From assembly GCA_029721435.1 (NCBI GenBank), contig CM056574.1:29683001-29747000 (forward strand): 64,000 nucleotides of DNA, read 5' to 3'. Both the position numbers and the translations under genes were made by a program. Under the pieces are notes generated by a model. The model ran no database searches and was not told the DNA's origin. It worked only from the letters and a program-made list of their open reading frames with translations. Source of the stretch: Gymnothorax reevesii. Taxonomy: Eukaryota > Chordata > Actinopteri > Anguilliformes > Muraenidae. Numbering within the stretch: the stretch's first letter is position 1; each line of letters begins with the position of its first letter. This document shows positions 46,933 through 57,005 of this stretch, in pieces.

Positions 46933-47659
46933 GCACACTGTTGAGCTTTTCAATTTGAGGGTATTTACATCTAAACTGGGTGAATGGTGTTGGAGTCAGC
47001 ATCGTTTATACATGGTCTCCTCCCATTCTTAGGGACCTAAAGTGATTGGGCAAGGTTTGCCCAGCTGATTCAGTTCTTAAACAACATCCAATGACCGGAA
47101 GAGATAAAGAGCAGCTTGAACTAAATGAGATGGAACAGAAGGGTCTGGAACAGGGATCCTCAAATCTGGACCTCAATCCTAATCCAGCCCAGGTTTTCTG
47201 TTATCCCAGGCAAGTAAATGAACAGTTAGTGCCTCTGATTGGCCAGACTGTATCAACACCTGACATCTGGTAAAAGGAGGGTGGAAAACCAGCAGTTCTC
47301 AGAACTCGTAGTGTATGATTTCAGGACTAGGGGTCTGGAGGATGCTCATGATCCAGAACATATCACTGCATCGGTGAAGCGTCATCATGAGAGGGCATGT
47401 ATTGCTGCCAATGAAACTGCCTCCCCCTAATTTAACTGGTAGTAAAAGCAGCAGGGTGGATTCTAAACTGTGTAGAGCTACGTTCTGCACCCAGAATCAA
47501 CCAAATTCTTCAAAACTCATTGGTCAGTTTGTCACAGTGCAGATCAACAACGAATAGAAACGTATTGTGAAAGCAACCGAAGACCTTTTTGTTAGAGAAG
47601 TGGGTTGTCCTACAACTGCAGTCAGTCACTTGACCTGAATCAAATGCAGAATTCATTCT
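46933..47659. other. Non-coding DNA, possible hAT MITE fragment
   Basis: CAGGGATCCTCAAATCTGGACC at 47151 resembles the CAGGG-start end of fish hAT MITEs. GGACTAGGGGTCTGGAGG near 47323-47340 may be its degraded other end. No gene was recognised. Confidence 0.3.
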
Positions 47660-48129
47660 GGGGTCTATTCTCCCATGCACTTAAGTCGAAAAAAGCGCGT
47701 AGCTACGCGCTTTTCAGCCTACGCGTATTCTCCCCTCGACTTAAGTCTGTGAAGTACGCGCCTTGAAGGCAGTTACGCGCTTGGGGCGGAGCAAGGCCAT
47801 AATCGGGACGTTTCCGGGCGTTTCTCATGCAAATAACACTTACGCGTATTCTCCCCCTGGCTAACGCGCTTTTTCTGTTAAGCGCTTTTGACGGCTGTAT
47901 TAAGGTCAAGCGCCAACATTAGGCGAAATTGAATATTGCGTTTGATGCCGGTTATAGGCCATTTAATATTCGATTGCTCTTCCTTATTTCTAAACTACAT
48001 TTCTCAAAGCCATGATAATTTATCAAACGAAATCATCACATATTACGCATCAGCCTCTTCTCCAATCAGTTAAATTACAAACGCAAAACAATTAATTAAT
48101 ACCAGTATACATAAGACCATCATTCTACC

Positions 48130-48505
48130 ATGCTCTCAAAATCTAAAGCCAAAATGCCAGTCCTGCATTTGCTTGCACTCTTGCGTGATTGGGAAAGAGT
48201 AAGAGGAGCGCGCCGAGCTCGAAGACGAACACACATATATCGGCTTCGTTTGGACATCCTGGGACAAATAAACATCGAGTGCATCCATCGCTTTCACCTG
48301 GACCGTGCATGAGGCAATCGTCTATCTTTGCCGACTTCTGGATGAACAGCTATCCAGCCGCAATTATCCACAAAACATACCCCTGGTCATCAACGTCAGA
48401 ACCGCGCTGTCCCTCCTGGTATCTGGTTCGTTCCAGAGAGTGGCTGGTGATGTCATTCACATCGCAGGCGTCTGTGTCAAGGTGTCTGACGCAGTTCGTT
48501 GGCCC
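48130..48505 (+). pseudogene. Harbinger nuclease (HARBI1-like), N-terminal part only
   Basis: The frame starts near LALLRDWERVRGARRARRRT and reaches FHLDRA (stop at 48310). Another frame continues HEAIVYLCRLLDEQLSSRNY, then TALSLLVSGSFQRVAGDVIH. A third frame gives SQASVSRCLTQFV to about 48505. This order (arginine-rich start, RFHLxR, IxxLCxLL, ALxxLASGSFQ, SQxSVSR) is that of the N-terminal, helix-turn-helix-bearing half of HARBI1-like transposases. The DDE catalytic half is missing because the frame runs directly into the antisense SANT gene. In the family, nuclease and SANT protein act together to bind and cut the termini. This fragment cannot cut. Confidence 0.75.
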
Positions 48506-48506
48506 T

Positions 48507-48835
48507 TCAAGTTCTTCTCCATGCACTTCCACGGCAGAAAGAGTGGATGCCATCCCCTCCTCCTGTGCAGTGAAATGCACAGGGGATGATGGTTGCCCAC
48601 CACCTGTTGCGTGTACACTTCTCCGGTGTGTAGAGAACCTGGCTTTTACAGCGCCCCGCAGATCTCTCCATTTATGCTTTAAATCGGGGATACTGCGCTT
48701 ACATCTCCCCACCGAAGCCACATCCAGAACGATTCTCAGCTTAATTCCTCGGATCAGCCTTCATTGCTTGCTTGCCATACAACACCAACATCTGTGAAAT
48801 TTGGTTTTCAGCTTTGGCTCGACGTTGCCATCATT
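48507..48835 (-). pseudogene. Myb/SANT-like accessory protein of Harbinger, partial
   Basis: The minus-strand ORF 48721-48350 contains HKWRDLRGAVKARFSTHRRS followed by VHATGGGQPSSP. This is the third-helix and linker signature of Myb/SANT-like proteins in Harbinger elements (KWxDLRxxxKxK...RxTGGGP). Upstream on the same strand, a fragment with KPNFTDVG matches the usual beginning of this domain (RKPNFxxxE), but stops interrupt it and the middle of the domain is missing. Beyond about 48507 the frame is only the antisense of the nuclease. In the family, this protein imports and positions the nuclease on the termini. Confidence 0.72.
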
Positions 48836-50254
48836 GTCTTCATGTTCTATTAACAAATGCGAATGCCCTGTATGTTCGTGATAATCTAAAAAGTTGTGAT
48901 ATTCTCACGAGTGAGGGGATTGATTTTCTAATTGAGGATATCTGTATTAACTAACTCGAGTCCTAGTAATTTTTTACCATTGGTAATACTGTTTAATTTA
49001 ATGTGTGAATAAAGATATTATTAAATAGGCTACTCTAGATTGAGCCCTACCCTGGCAAATACCAAAGCACGCACTATCCATTTGTTAATCAATTTTAGCC
49101 TTTAAAGAATAGCCGGCATGGGAAGAATCATTATCAGTAAATGAGATAATTGATTATAATAAAGTATTAGGCACAAGTTCAAGTGAATGTGTCGCTCAAA
49201 TCAAATAGGATGATATGCTATGGATATGGAATTCCGTCATTACTGAGGCGGTTTCGGGGCGGGGAGATGACCGCGTGCGGGGTAAGAATCCTTGTTAAAG
49301 CGTTTCCATGTCCTTTAGTTGCAAACCTGACATCAGAGTAGTTTTCAAGTGCGCAATTTCTAAATGAGATCATATAAACTGTCTTTGATTGTCTTTGTGT
49401 GACTAGAATGCTCCCTTTGTCTTCTTCCCTGTCTTCCACGGAACAAACAGGCTGGTGTAGGAGGGGCACATTTTTAATGATCTGATTGCGCTGATTGAGA
49501 AGCGCTAAATTCTTTATTTATTATTTCATTATCGCGGCAATTTGTTTGTATGCATAGCTTTAATGCCATGGTGGCTAGAGTAAGAAATAACAAGTGTTTG
49601 TCACTAACATATCCCCCGCTGCCGCAATTTTATGTGTCCGTACAGACGGAGCCCAATGCTATATCCCCCGCTTCGCGCTAATCGCGCGGCGGGGGATAAA
49701 TAAAGAGATGTCTGAATTGTCTTGTAATTGGTACAGCCTACTATTACAGCGGCATATAAAACCTCGAATCTTCACAATGACAAACTTCACAGGAAAATAA
49801 AAAATAAATATAAAATAAAATAATAATTATAATTATAAAAATATAAATGGATAAATATAGTTTAAAATAAAAAATTTTAATTTTGCATGTAAGAATAGTG
49901 GACATACGAGTTTTCGTTTCTTATCAGTTTGGAGATACGAGGTTTTATCAGCAGGCCGATGATATTCAAATTTAAAGTCTGGTTTGCGTTTTCCATGGAC
50001 CACAAATGCGTTTTCATGGTTAATCAGAAAATCCTTTTTCCATGTTTTCCTGATAGCCATAATCAATGAGCTTTGTACAGAGTCTGCCTCTATTTTGGAT
50101 CAGTCACACCTCTTTCATAAGGCCGCCTACATTCTGAAGTTAAGCGCTGTGGGCGTGATCGAAGCGAGTAGGGGAGAATACGCGTAACTCAAAAGCGCTT
50201 AACTCGAAGCGCGTAAAAAAAGACTTTCGCGCTAATGGGAGAATAGACCCCTCT

Positions 50255-50640
50255 GAGCATAAGGGCAATGTCATCATGGTTAGGACTCCTAATAGTGGGA
50301 GTCCTAATACTTATAGGCCTAACTGTATACAGGATACAACCACAAGATGGAAATATATGATATCCTTCAATCATTATTTTTTTTCTGTCTTTTTGCTCTT
50401 GTAAGATTGTCAGAAGCCCCTAGAATTTTTGATTTCGCCAAAATAATGTATCCTCACCTGTATAAATTTTCCTGCTCAGAAATAACCATGCATATTTCCA
50501 GACCTCTTGCATATACCTGTATTTGGGAATATTTTCAAAAACGAGAAGCACTCTTCATTGTGTTTTAAGAGATTTGTGCCCTTAACAGCTAAAAGCAGAC
50601 ACTTGGCTGAGGTCTTTATATAAAAATCTTTTTTCACGGC
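50255..50640. other. Short non-coding interval
   Basis: Nothing recognised between the Harbinger and hAT insertions. AGGACTCCTAATAGTGGGAG TCCTAAT (50283-50309) is a short near-palindrome. Confidence 0.5.
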
Positions 50641-50648
50641 AAACAGAA

Positions 50649-51028
50649 CAGCGTTGGGTTCAAGTACTTTCAAGAATTGGATGCGAGTATTTTTTTTAAA
50701 TACCAAAGTGCTTACACTTTTGTTGGAGTACTTCCTATTAATGCCTAAAGTACTTGCACTTGCAATCAACTACTTTTCAAAGTTCTTGACCAATCTGTCT
50801 CCTAAGTCCTGACAGAGATTGGTCAAGTATTTTGAAAAGTACTTGGATACAAGTACATGTACTTATGATTGGGTATTATTAGGCATTAGGCCTAATTATA
50901 TTATTGGGCGTAATGTCGAATATCAGACAAAATTAGGTACTGCTCAGATACGAATACAAGCACTCTGGAATGTAAAAAAAAAAAAATAATGCTTGCGTAC
51001 AATTCTCAAAAGTACTGACCCAACTCTG
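50649..51028. mobile_element. hAT-type MITE with 8-bp duplications
   Basis: Termini: CAGCGTTGGGTTCAAGTACT at the left, and the reverse complement of the right end is CAGAGTTGGGTCAGTACTTT. Flanking 8-mers are AAACAGAA (50641-50648) and ATTCAGAA (51029-51036), differing at two positions, as expected for an ageing 8-bp hAT duplication. The interior is rich in AAGTACTT motifs and contains a second inverted pair (TTTTCAAAGTTCTTGACCAA with TTGGTCAAGTATTTTGAAAA). It has no ORF and is non-autonomous. Confidence 0.85.
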
Positions 51029-51036
51029 ATTCAGAA

Positions 51037-52827
51037 CAATGGAAAGTGCTTTCTGGTAACTCCTAGATAAAAGATTATTTTGTGATTTCCTTGAATTATA
51101 TCTTGTTCCATTGTCAAGGCTTCTCGAATGACTGTAGATAAAAATCTGCCAAACAAAACAGAGGAAAAATTATCTATTCAAAAAGATAAAAATGCTTGAC
51201 TTTATTGTTGAAATTGAGATGTAAGAGTGAAAGATTTTAGGGAGTGAGGGAGGCTTAGAGAGAAAAGGGGAGAATAACAGTTTAATGCATCCGAAAAAAG
51301 ATAGCAGTGACAATGGGAACAGTGTGAATGAGTCAAGGTGTGTGCTTGCTTCCATCTGTCCACCATCTCCATCAGTGTAAGTTCACTCATCAATTAAGCC
51401 TCTTATTCACCCTGATTCTCTCATCATTGGGGCTCTCAGTAATTGACCTGATGGTATGGCATTCATTAGTTGACAGTGAAACACATTTCCTCCATCCGAA
51501 CTACAGTGGACTTGTAGCAACCATGCCCACTCATTCACAACATTCTGTAAGGATAAATAATAAAACCTATGCATTTTACCCACATTTTCCAATTTTTAGA
51601 GAACATCTGGAAATACGTGTTAAAAAGTTTACATTCAAACTGAAGTCAGAGTATGCTATTGCTTTCAAAGTGCTAAAGTGCAGATTTCTCAAAGAAATCT
51701 GGTACGTTTGTCCAAACAGTTCACGAACAGTATCCTTCTTATTAAATGCCCCAAATTTGCTGCTTTTTTTCTTTGAAAATTTGCCTTTTACTGAGGTTCG
51801 TGCGGAGAATTTCGACGAAAAAACGAAGATTGACCCAAATTTTCTAGTCAGTGGATGTGGCGCGATGGCAAGTGTTCCAAATGTGGAAGTCATGCTGAAA
51901 GCAATAGGACCATGTTCCCGTAACCTCTCCTGGCATATGCCTTGTCTTGCATGCTTTAGATCTCTCCCTGCTCCAGCACAGGGGACTAAAATGACTTGCT
52001 TATTGTCAAGCAGCTTCAGGGGTTAATAATGAACTAATCATTTGAATCACGTGCTTGGAATCTTTGTGAATGTTTTTAACGGTGTTACATCTTGTGCTCA
52101 GCCCTTTAAATAAAATGCAAATGCAACCTCATGAGTTTGGCTCAGCTAGTTAATTGCCTGCTAAGCAAAATCAGACAGCAACTCCCTGGTCAGCATCAGG
52201 TAAGACCAATTTTTGCTTCTGAAGAAACTTGATTTTTTTTTGGTGCGTATTCCAGCACGGTGTCTGAGAAGAACTATTCAGACTTAATTGAAAATAGTGC
52301 CACGGACACTGTAGCAGACATTCCAAATTTCAGCTGAACAGCTGCAAAAATCATTAACAAATGGCATTTTCAAGATGGCAGCCATGGCGGCCATATTTAA
52401 ACATGGATTGCAATGATTTATGTCAACTTTGGTGGCCCAACAGTTTCAGAGAATATATTTAGAGATGTGGATAACTGAAAATGAACAAACAAATCATGAA
52501 ATAGGCCTTCCGGACCGTTGGTCAAGGTGAGCGAAAAAATGTCTTTGGTTTTTTCAGATGGACATTCATACTGCCGACTTTTGATTCCATTTATCCCAAA
52601 GGCACTCCATTTGCTTAAGATCAGTTGGTTGTGTTAGCCACTGGTTAATGTCAGTTGCTGGTTACATAGACGGATTACAGCATGGGCAGAGTGGGCCAGT
52701 GCATAGGGCCCCAGAGCCAATAGGGGCCCTAGGCCTTCACAGTTGTTTTTACAACAAGGCGAATTGTCGTCACCTGTGTGTCTTTCAGTCGTCTGTCGTT
52801 CTTCATCTGTCTTTCCTCCATTACTTT
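51037..52827. other. Non-coding DNA with one long unidentified ORF
   Basis: A 232-aa plus-strand ORF (51328-52026) crosses this interval. It has no domain, signal or motif that I recognise and no upstream CpG or splice context, so I do not call it a gene. CAAGATGGCAGCCATGGCGG at 52372 is the kind of site bound by YY1 (AAGATGGC). Confidence 0.4.
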
Positions 52828-53243
52828 GTCCGGGCCAGTACTCAACAACTAATGATCACAGCTTCACCAAATTTGGCATGGTAACTCAGTAAAACCCATA
52901 GATGTCCAAAGTCACGTTTTTTGATGGATTTCACCTTTGACCTTAGTGCTGTGACCTTGACCCTGGAAATCTTGTCTGGGTCAGTACTCTGCAAAAAATT
53001 ATCGCAGCTTCACCTAATTTTGTATGGTAACTCACTATGACCCATAGATGTGCATGTCAGGTTTTTTGCTGGATTTCACCTTTGACCTTAGCGCAGTGAC
53101 CTTGACCCTGGAAATCTTGTCCGGGCCAGTACACGGCATCTAATTAATGCACCTTCACCAAATTTAATGTGGTAACTCACTACGACCCATAGATGTGCAA
53201 CATCAGGTTTTTTGCTGGATTTCACCTTTGACCTTAGCACTGC
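52828..53243. repeat. Tandem repeat, about 145-bp unit, ~2.9 copies
   Basis: Units start at 52828, 52974 and 53119. Each opens GTCYGGGYCAGTAC and includes CACCAAATTT (or a variant), TGGTAACTCA, ACCCATAGATGT, GGATTTCACCTTTGACCTTA and, in the first two, GTGACCTTGACCCTGGAAAT. Divergence is low to moderate. No coding sense is evident. Confidence 0.92.
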
Positions 53244-53348
53244 TGTTCAGCCCTTGGCAATGCCCTTCATCCAAAAAAAGAACCCAAAAAAAAAAAAAAA
53301 ACTGAGAATTGATACCCCATCTCAGTCTCCCAACTTGCCACTGTTCTA

Positions 53349-54765
53349 CGACCCCAATTCCGAAATAGTTGGGACAAAGTGTAAATAATAAAATCAAAAC
53401 GCAATGATTTTAAAATCAAACCAGCCAGTATTTTATTCACAATAGAACAGAGATAACATGGAAAATATTGAAACTGAGAAATTTTACAATTTTATCCACA
53501 AAATGTGCTCATTTCAAATTTGATGGCTGCAACAGGTCTCAAAAAAGTTGGAACGGGGGCTATTTACCATGGTGTAGCATCCCCTCTTCTTTTTAACACA
53601 AAGTGGAGGCATCTGGGCATTGAGGAGACAGGTTTCTTGGGTTAAGCCATTAAAATTTTATCCCACTCTTGTTTAATGCAGGCATCCAGCTGCTGGAGAG
53701 TTTTTGATGTCCTTAGACAGACTTTTCGTTTCATTATTCACCAAATGTTCTCAATCAGTGAAAGATCAGGACTGCAGGCAGGCCAGTTCAGCACACAGAC
53801 TCTTCTACTATGAAGCCATGCTGTTGTAATAACTGCAATATGTGGTTTTGCATTGTCCTGCTGAAATACACAAGGCCTTCCCTGGAATAGATGTCCTCTG
53901 GAGGTGAGCATATGTTGCTCTAAAACCTTTATATACCTTTCAGCATTCATGGTGCTTTTTAAAACATGCTAGTATCCCACACCAGATGCACTACTGCATC
54001 CCCATACCATCAGAGATGCTGGCTTTTGAACTGAACGCTGATAACAGGAGGGGTGGTTTTTCTGCTCTTTAGCCCAAAGGTCGTGATGCCCATGATTTCC
54101 AACAAGAATGTCAAATTTGGACTCGTCTGACCACAGGACACTCTGCCACTTTGATATAATCCATTTTAGATGAGCCTTGGCCCACAGAACATGGCGGCGC
54201 TTCTGGATCATGCTCAGTAAAGGTCTTCGGCCTTGTCCCTTATGCACAGAGTTTTCTTCCTGTTTTTCTGAATCTTTTGATGATGTTATGCACTGTCGAT
54301 GATGAAACTTTCAAAGCCTTTGCAATTGACTTTGAGGGACATTGTTTTTAAAGTATTCCACTTTTTTTACACAAGCCTTCTCAGGTTGGAGAACCTCTGG
54401 CCATCTTTGCTTCTAAGAGTCTCAGCCTCTCTGAGACATCCATTCTATAGCCAATCATGTTACACTACTGATGCCAGTTAACTTAATTACTTGCTAAATG
54501 TTCTTTCAGCTGATTCTCTTCTACATAATTGCTTTTTCAGCCCTTTTTTGCCTGTGTCCCAACTTTTTTGAGACCTGTTGCAGCCAGTAAATTTGAAATA
54601 AGCTCATTTTGTGGATAAAATAGCAAAATGTCTCAGTTTCAACATTAGAAATGTTATCCACGATCTATTGTAAATAACATTTTGGCTCATGTGATCCGAA
54701 AGTCATTGCATTTTGATTTTATTCATAATTTGCACTTTGTCCCCACTATTTCAGAATTGGGGTTG
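53349..54765 (-). mobile_element. Tc1-like transposon, copy 2
   Basis: The left end is CGACCCCAATTCCGAAATAG after TA (53347-53348). The right end is CTATTTCAGAATTGGGGTTG before TA (54766-54767). The two are inverted copies. It is the same family and orientation as 11484-13046, with the left terminus better preserved. The length is 1,417 bp because about 200 bp of transposase coding DNA is missing near 54215. Confidence 0.93.
53738..54445 (-). pseudogene. Tc1-like transposase, internally deleted
   Basis: From the right on the minus strand: an N-terminal helix-turn-helix remnant ([20 protein letters not shown]) with frame breaks, then [20 protein letters not shown], where the basic linker is joined straight to LLSMIQ by deletion. 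Next is [16 protein letters not shown] with the first catalytic aspartate intact. A frame change near 53960 leads to [15 protein letters not shown] with the second aspartate and SPDLSLIENIW with the third acidic residue. Copy 1 has lost the first two motifs that are intact here, so the copies are complementary in damage. This copy is inactive through the deletion and frameshifts. Confidence 0.88.
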
Positions 54766-54767
54766 TA

Positions 54768-55359
54768 ATTTATTTATGTTCCCATAAATAAATTAGTAAA
54801 TATTTATTCTGATAGGACCACTTTGCCAAAAAGAGAAAATTTATTTTAAGCACACAGGCACAACAGCATACATTGGGTTTGGTGACATGGCTCTGTTCTG
54901 AGAGATCCCTGCCAGTCAAAGCGAGGAACCGAAAGCGAGGAGACTTAAAAGGGGATAATTATAGAGTAATCAACACATTCATTATTGGCCTATAAGACAC
55001 TTGTAAGAAGTTATTTATTGTTTATAGACAGCTAATAAAGATTAAAGAATGTTTATTAAAGTGGTAATCCATAAGATTTCCGTCTCGTTACGGTCTGTTA
55101 AGTCAGTGTCAATCAGAGAGGGGGGATAAAACAACAATGACTGGGCCTTTGACCCACTTATGAAAGCACTTGCATTTCATTCTTTGCCAGGTAAAGCAAT
55201 CAGTGTGTCTGTGGTGACATTCCTGCGTTATATTCAAATACAGGTGCACATCTAGTGACGCTTTTTACATCAGTAAGCAGTGTTTGGTCTGTCCAGAAGG
55301 TAGGAGGAGCCGCGAGCTAGCATGAAGGAAGTGAGGAACACTGGGAGAAGTAATGGAAA
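54768..55359. other. Non-coding DNA with an inverted-repeat half
   Basis: TATTAAAGTGGTAATCCATA (55048-55067) is the inverted counterpart of ACGGGTTACCACTTTAA (56454-56470). No gene was recognised. Confidence 0.45.
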
Positions 55360-55551
55360 GGTAGACGTCAGAAGGGATCCAGTAGCGGAACTTTCCCTAA
55401 CCTGAATCTTGGCTCTATCCCCTAACCCTAAATCTAACTAGTCCCTTACACTATATGTCAGTTTTACAGAAGAATTTAAGGGAGGACCATTAAAAATGCA
55501 GCAGTCCATGAAGCGGACACTACTGCTACTGGATTGCTTCTGACGTCTACC
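55360..55551. repeat. MITE-like inverted repeat with telomere-like interior
   Basis: Arms GGTAGACGTCAGAAGGGATC at the left and, reverse-complemented, GGTAGACGTCAGAAGCAATC at the right, both extending into CAGTAGC. The interior includes CCCCTAACCCTAAATCTAAC. The exact ends and target duplication are unresolved. Confidence 0.7.
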
Positions 55552-55769
55552 CAATGGCAATGGCAAATACCATACCGTAGCTATAATGTGCGCAGTAGAA
55601 ACTAACGTTAGCTGAGTCTCTGTTGAGGCTACTACTGAAACTAAAATTATCAAGTAATTTCAGGAAGCAAATGGGAAAAAAGCTACGTTAACCACCTCGA
55701 CAAATTATTTTTATTAAAAAAAAAGTTGTAACGTTAGCTGTTAACCAACTACCGTTTTCATTATTTACA

Positions 55770-56153
55770 CAGGGCTCTCAACTTTCTCATATGACATATT
55801 CACATTCCTGTCCTGTAGTCAGGAATTATTCTATAAGACTATTTGTAGAGATTTTCAGGTGGAATTGACATCCTTGTGCATTGGGGTTTATCAGTTTCAC
55901 ATGTGTTACAGTGGATCTCGCCACTGGTAACATGAGAACAATTTTGATTCCAGAATTCTCGCGCTTTTCTTCACTCAGAGGTTGGAAGCAGTGGAATTGC
56001 ATAAAAATGTCTCAAATGGTCTTGTACCATTTAGACAATTTGAACAATCGTGAAACACAAGCATTTGGTTGATAGAATAATTACTGACTACAGCACAGGA
56101 AAGTGAATGAAGCACACATTCTCACGGCAAATGCGTGAGAATTGGCAGCCCTT
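55770..56153. repeat. Palindromic hAT-like MITE, copy B
   Basis: It starts CAGGGCTCTCAACTTTCTCA and ends GCGTGAGAATTGGCAGCCCT, which are inverted to each other with mismatches. The middle is also palindromic: CTTCACTCAGAGGTTGG occurs on one side, and CTGTAGTCAGGAATTATTCT pairs with AATAATTACTGACTACAG. It is the most complete of three copies (with 17697-17935 and 62603-62932). CAG-type ends suggest hAT, but no clear 8-bp duplication is seen. Confidence 0.72.
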
Positions 56154-56449
56154 TAAATTAATCGATTCATCATAATAGCCTAACATGATACTGGAATGAG
56201 ATGACGCTAATGGATGACTAACTTCACATAATTTTTATTTTTATTGAGTTCAATTGCCATGTCAAAGAGAATTTTTCCCCTCTGCATGAGAATTGAGGAG
56301 GCGTGGAACTGGTAAGAGCCGTAAATTTACCAACGTCATACAGGCGACACTGTTGGGTCTCGACAAAAGTTATGGGAAATGAGGTTTTAAGCGCACCTAC
56401 AATTACAGCTTACTGCTAAAGATGTCAATATTAACAAGCCAATTCTAAT

Positions 56450-57005
56450 CTTACGGGTTACCACTTTAACATTAAATAGACTGTGAACTGTAAGTGTTCA
56501 TTAAAATCTTAACCAACGTGATAATTATTACCCATTAGCACCCCTATATGTATCAACTATAAGCCCGTTAACAAGTTATATAATACCGAATGAACCTTAA
56601 TAAGAAATCCATTAACATTAATAAGACTTAATAATATCTGTTAATAATAGGTTAAAACACAATTATTCTTGGCTTGTAAGATAATCATGAGCAATTATTA
56701 GAAACTTGTCAACAGTTTAGAGACCATTTAACAATGTTAATAAGTTTAATGACAGCAATACGACTATCAGAGCTAAATATTAATGCCTTATAAATTCCAA
56801 ATCTTTTACAATGGACTAATTAACAATTAACAATTCTTATCCACAGCTACTGGTTCCAAAGTGGGAACGGTCTCTTAATAAGATTAATAAATCTTTTGTC
56901 ATGCACTTATGAACAATTAACAATGCTCCTTTGCAGCAACTGGATTTAAAGAGGGGACTGTGCTTATAAGTGGCTTATTATCTATTAATTACCACTTATT
57001 ACCAG
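56450..57005. repeat. AT-rich repeat family with internal short repeats
   Basis: Dense recurrence of TTAATAAG, AACAATTAACAAT and CACTTAT words. GAACAATTAACAATGCTCCT echoes the earlier TTAACAATTAACAATTC. Its left terminus is inverted to sequence at 55048-55073. It is probably a non-autonomous DNA element of unknown superfamily. Confidence 0.4.

Larger units (their letters stand above)
47660..50251. mobile_element. PIF/Harbinger-type transposon, internally deleted
   Basis: Perfect 17-bp terminal inverted repeats GGGGTCTATTCTCCCAT occur at both ends, flanked by TCT (47657-47659 and 50252-50254), a 3-bp duplication. Subterminal copies of TACGCGTATTCTCCCC lie at about 47720 and 47841, with the complement at about 50171. 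The interior retains the start of a Harbinger nuclease on the plus strand and part of a Myb/SANT-like protein on the minus strand. The two-gene content is diagnostic of PIF/Harbinger. The length is 2,592 bp, and the core of both genes has been deleted. Confidence 0.85.

Noticed and set aside
48189..48797. 202-aa ORF as a separate gene
   Set aside because: Only a short part (SQASVSRCLTQFV) matches the Harbinger nuclease after a frameshift. The remainder is antisense of the SANT-like fragment.
52828..53243. Gene family or coding repeat
   Set aside because: The 145/146-bp period is not divisible by three and all frames contain stops in every unit.
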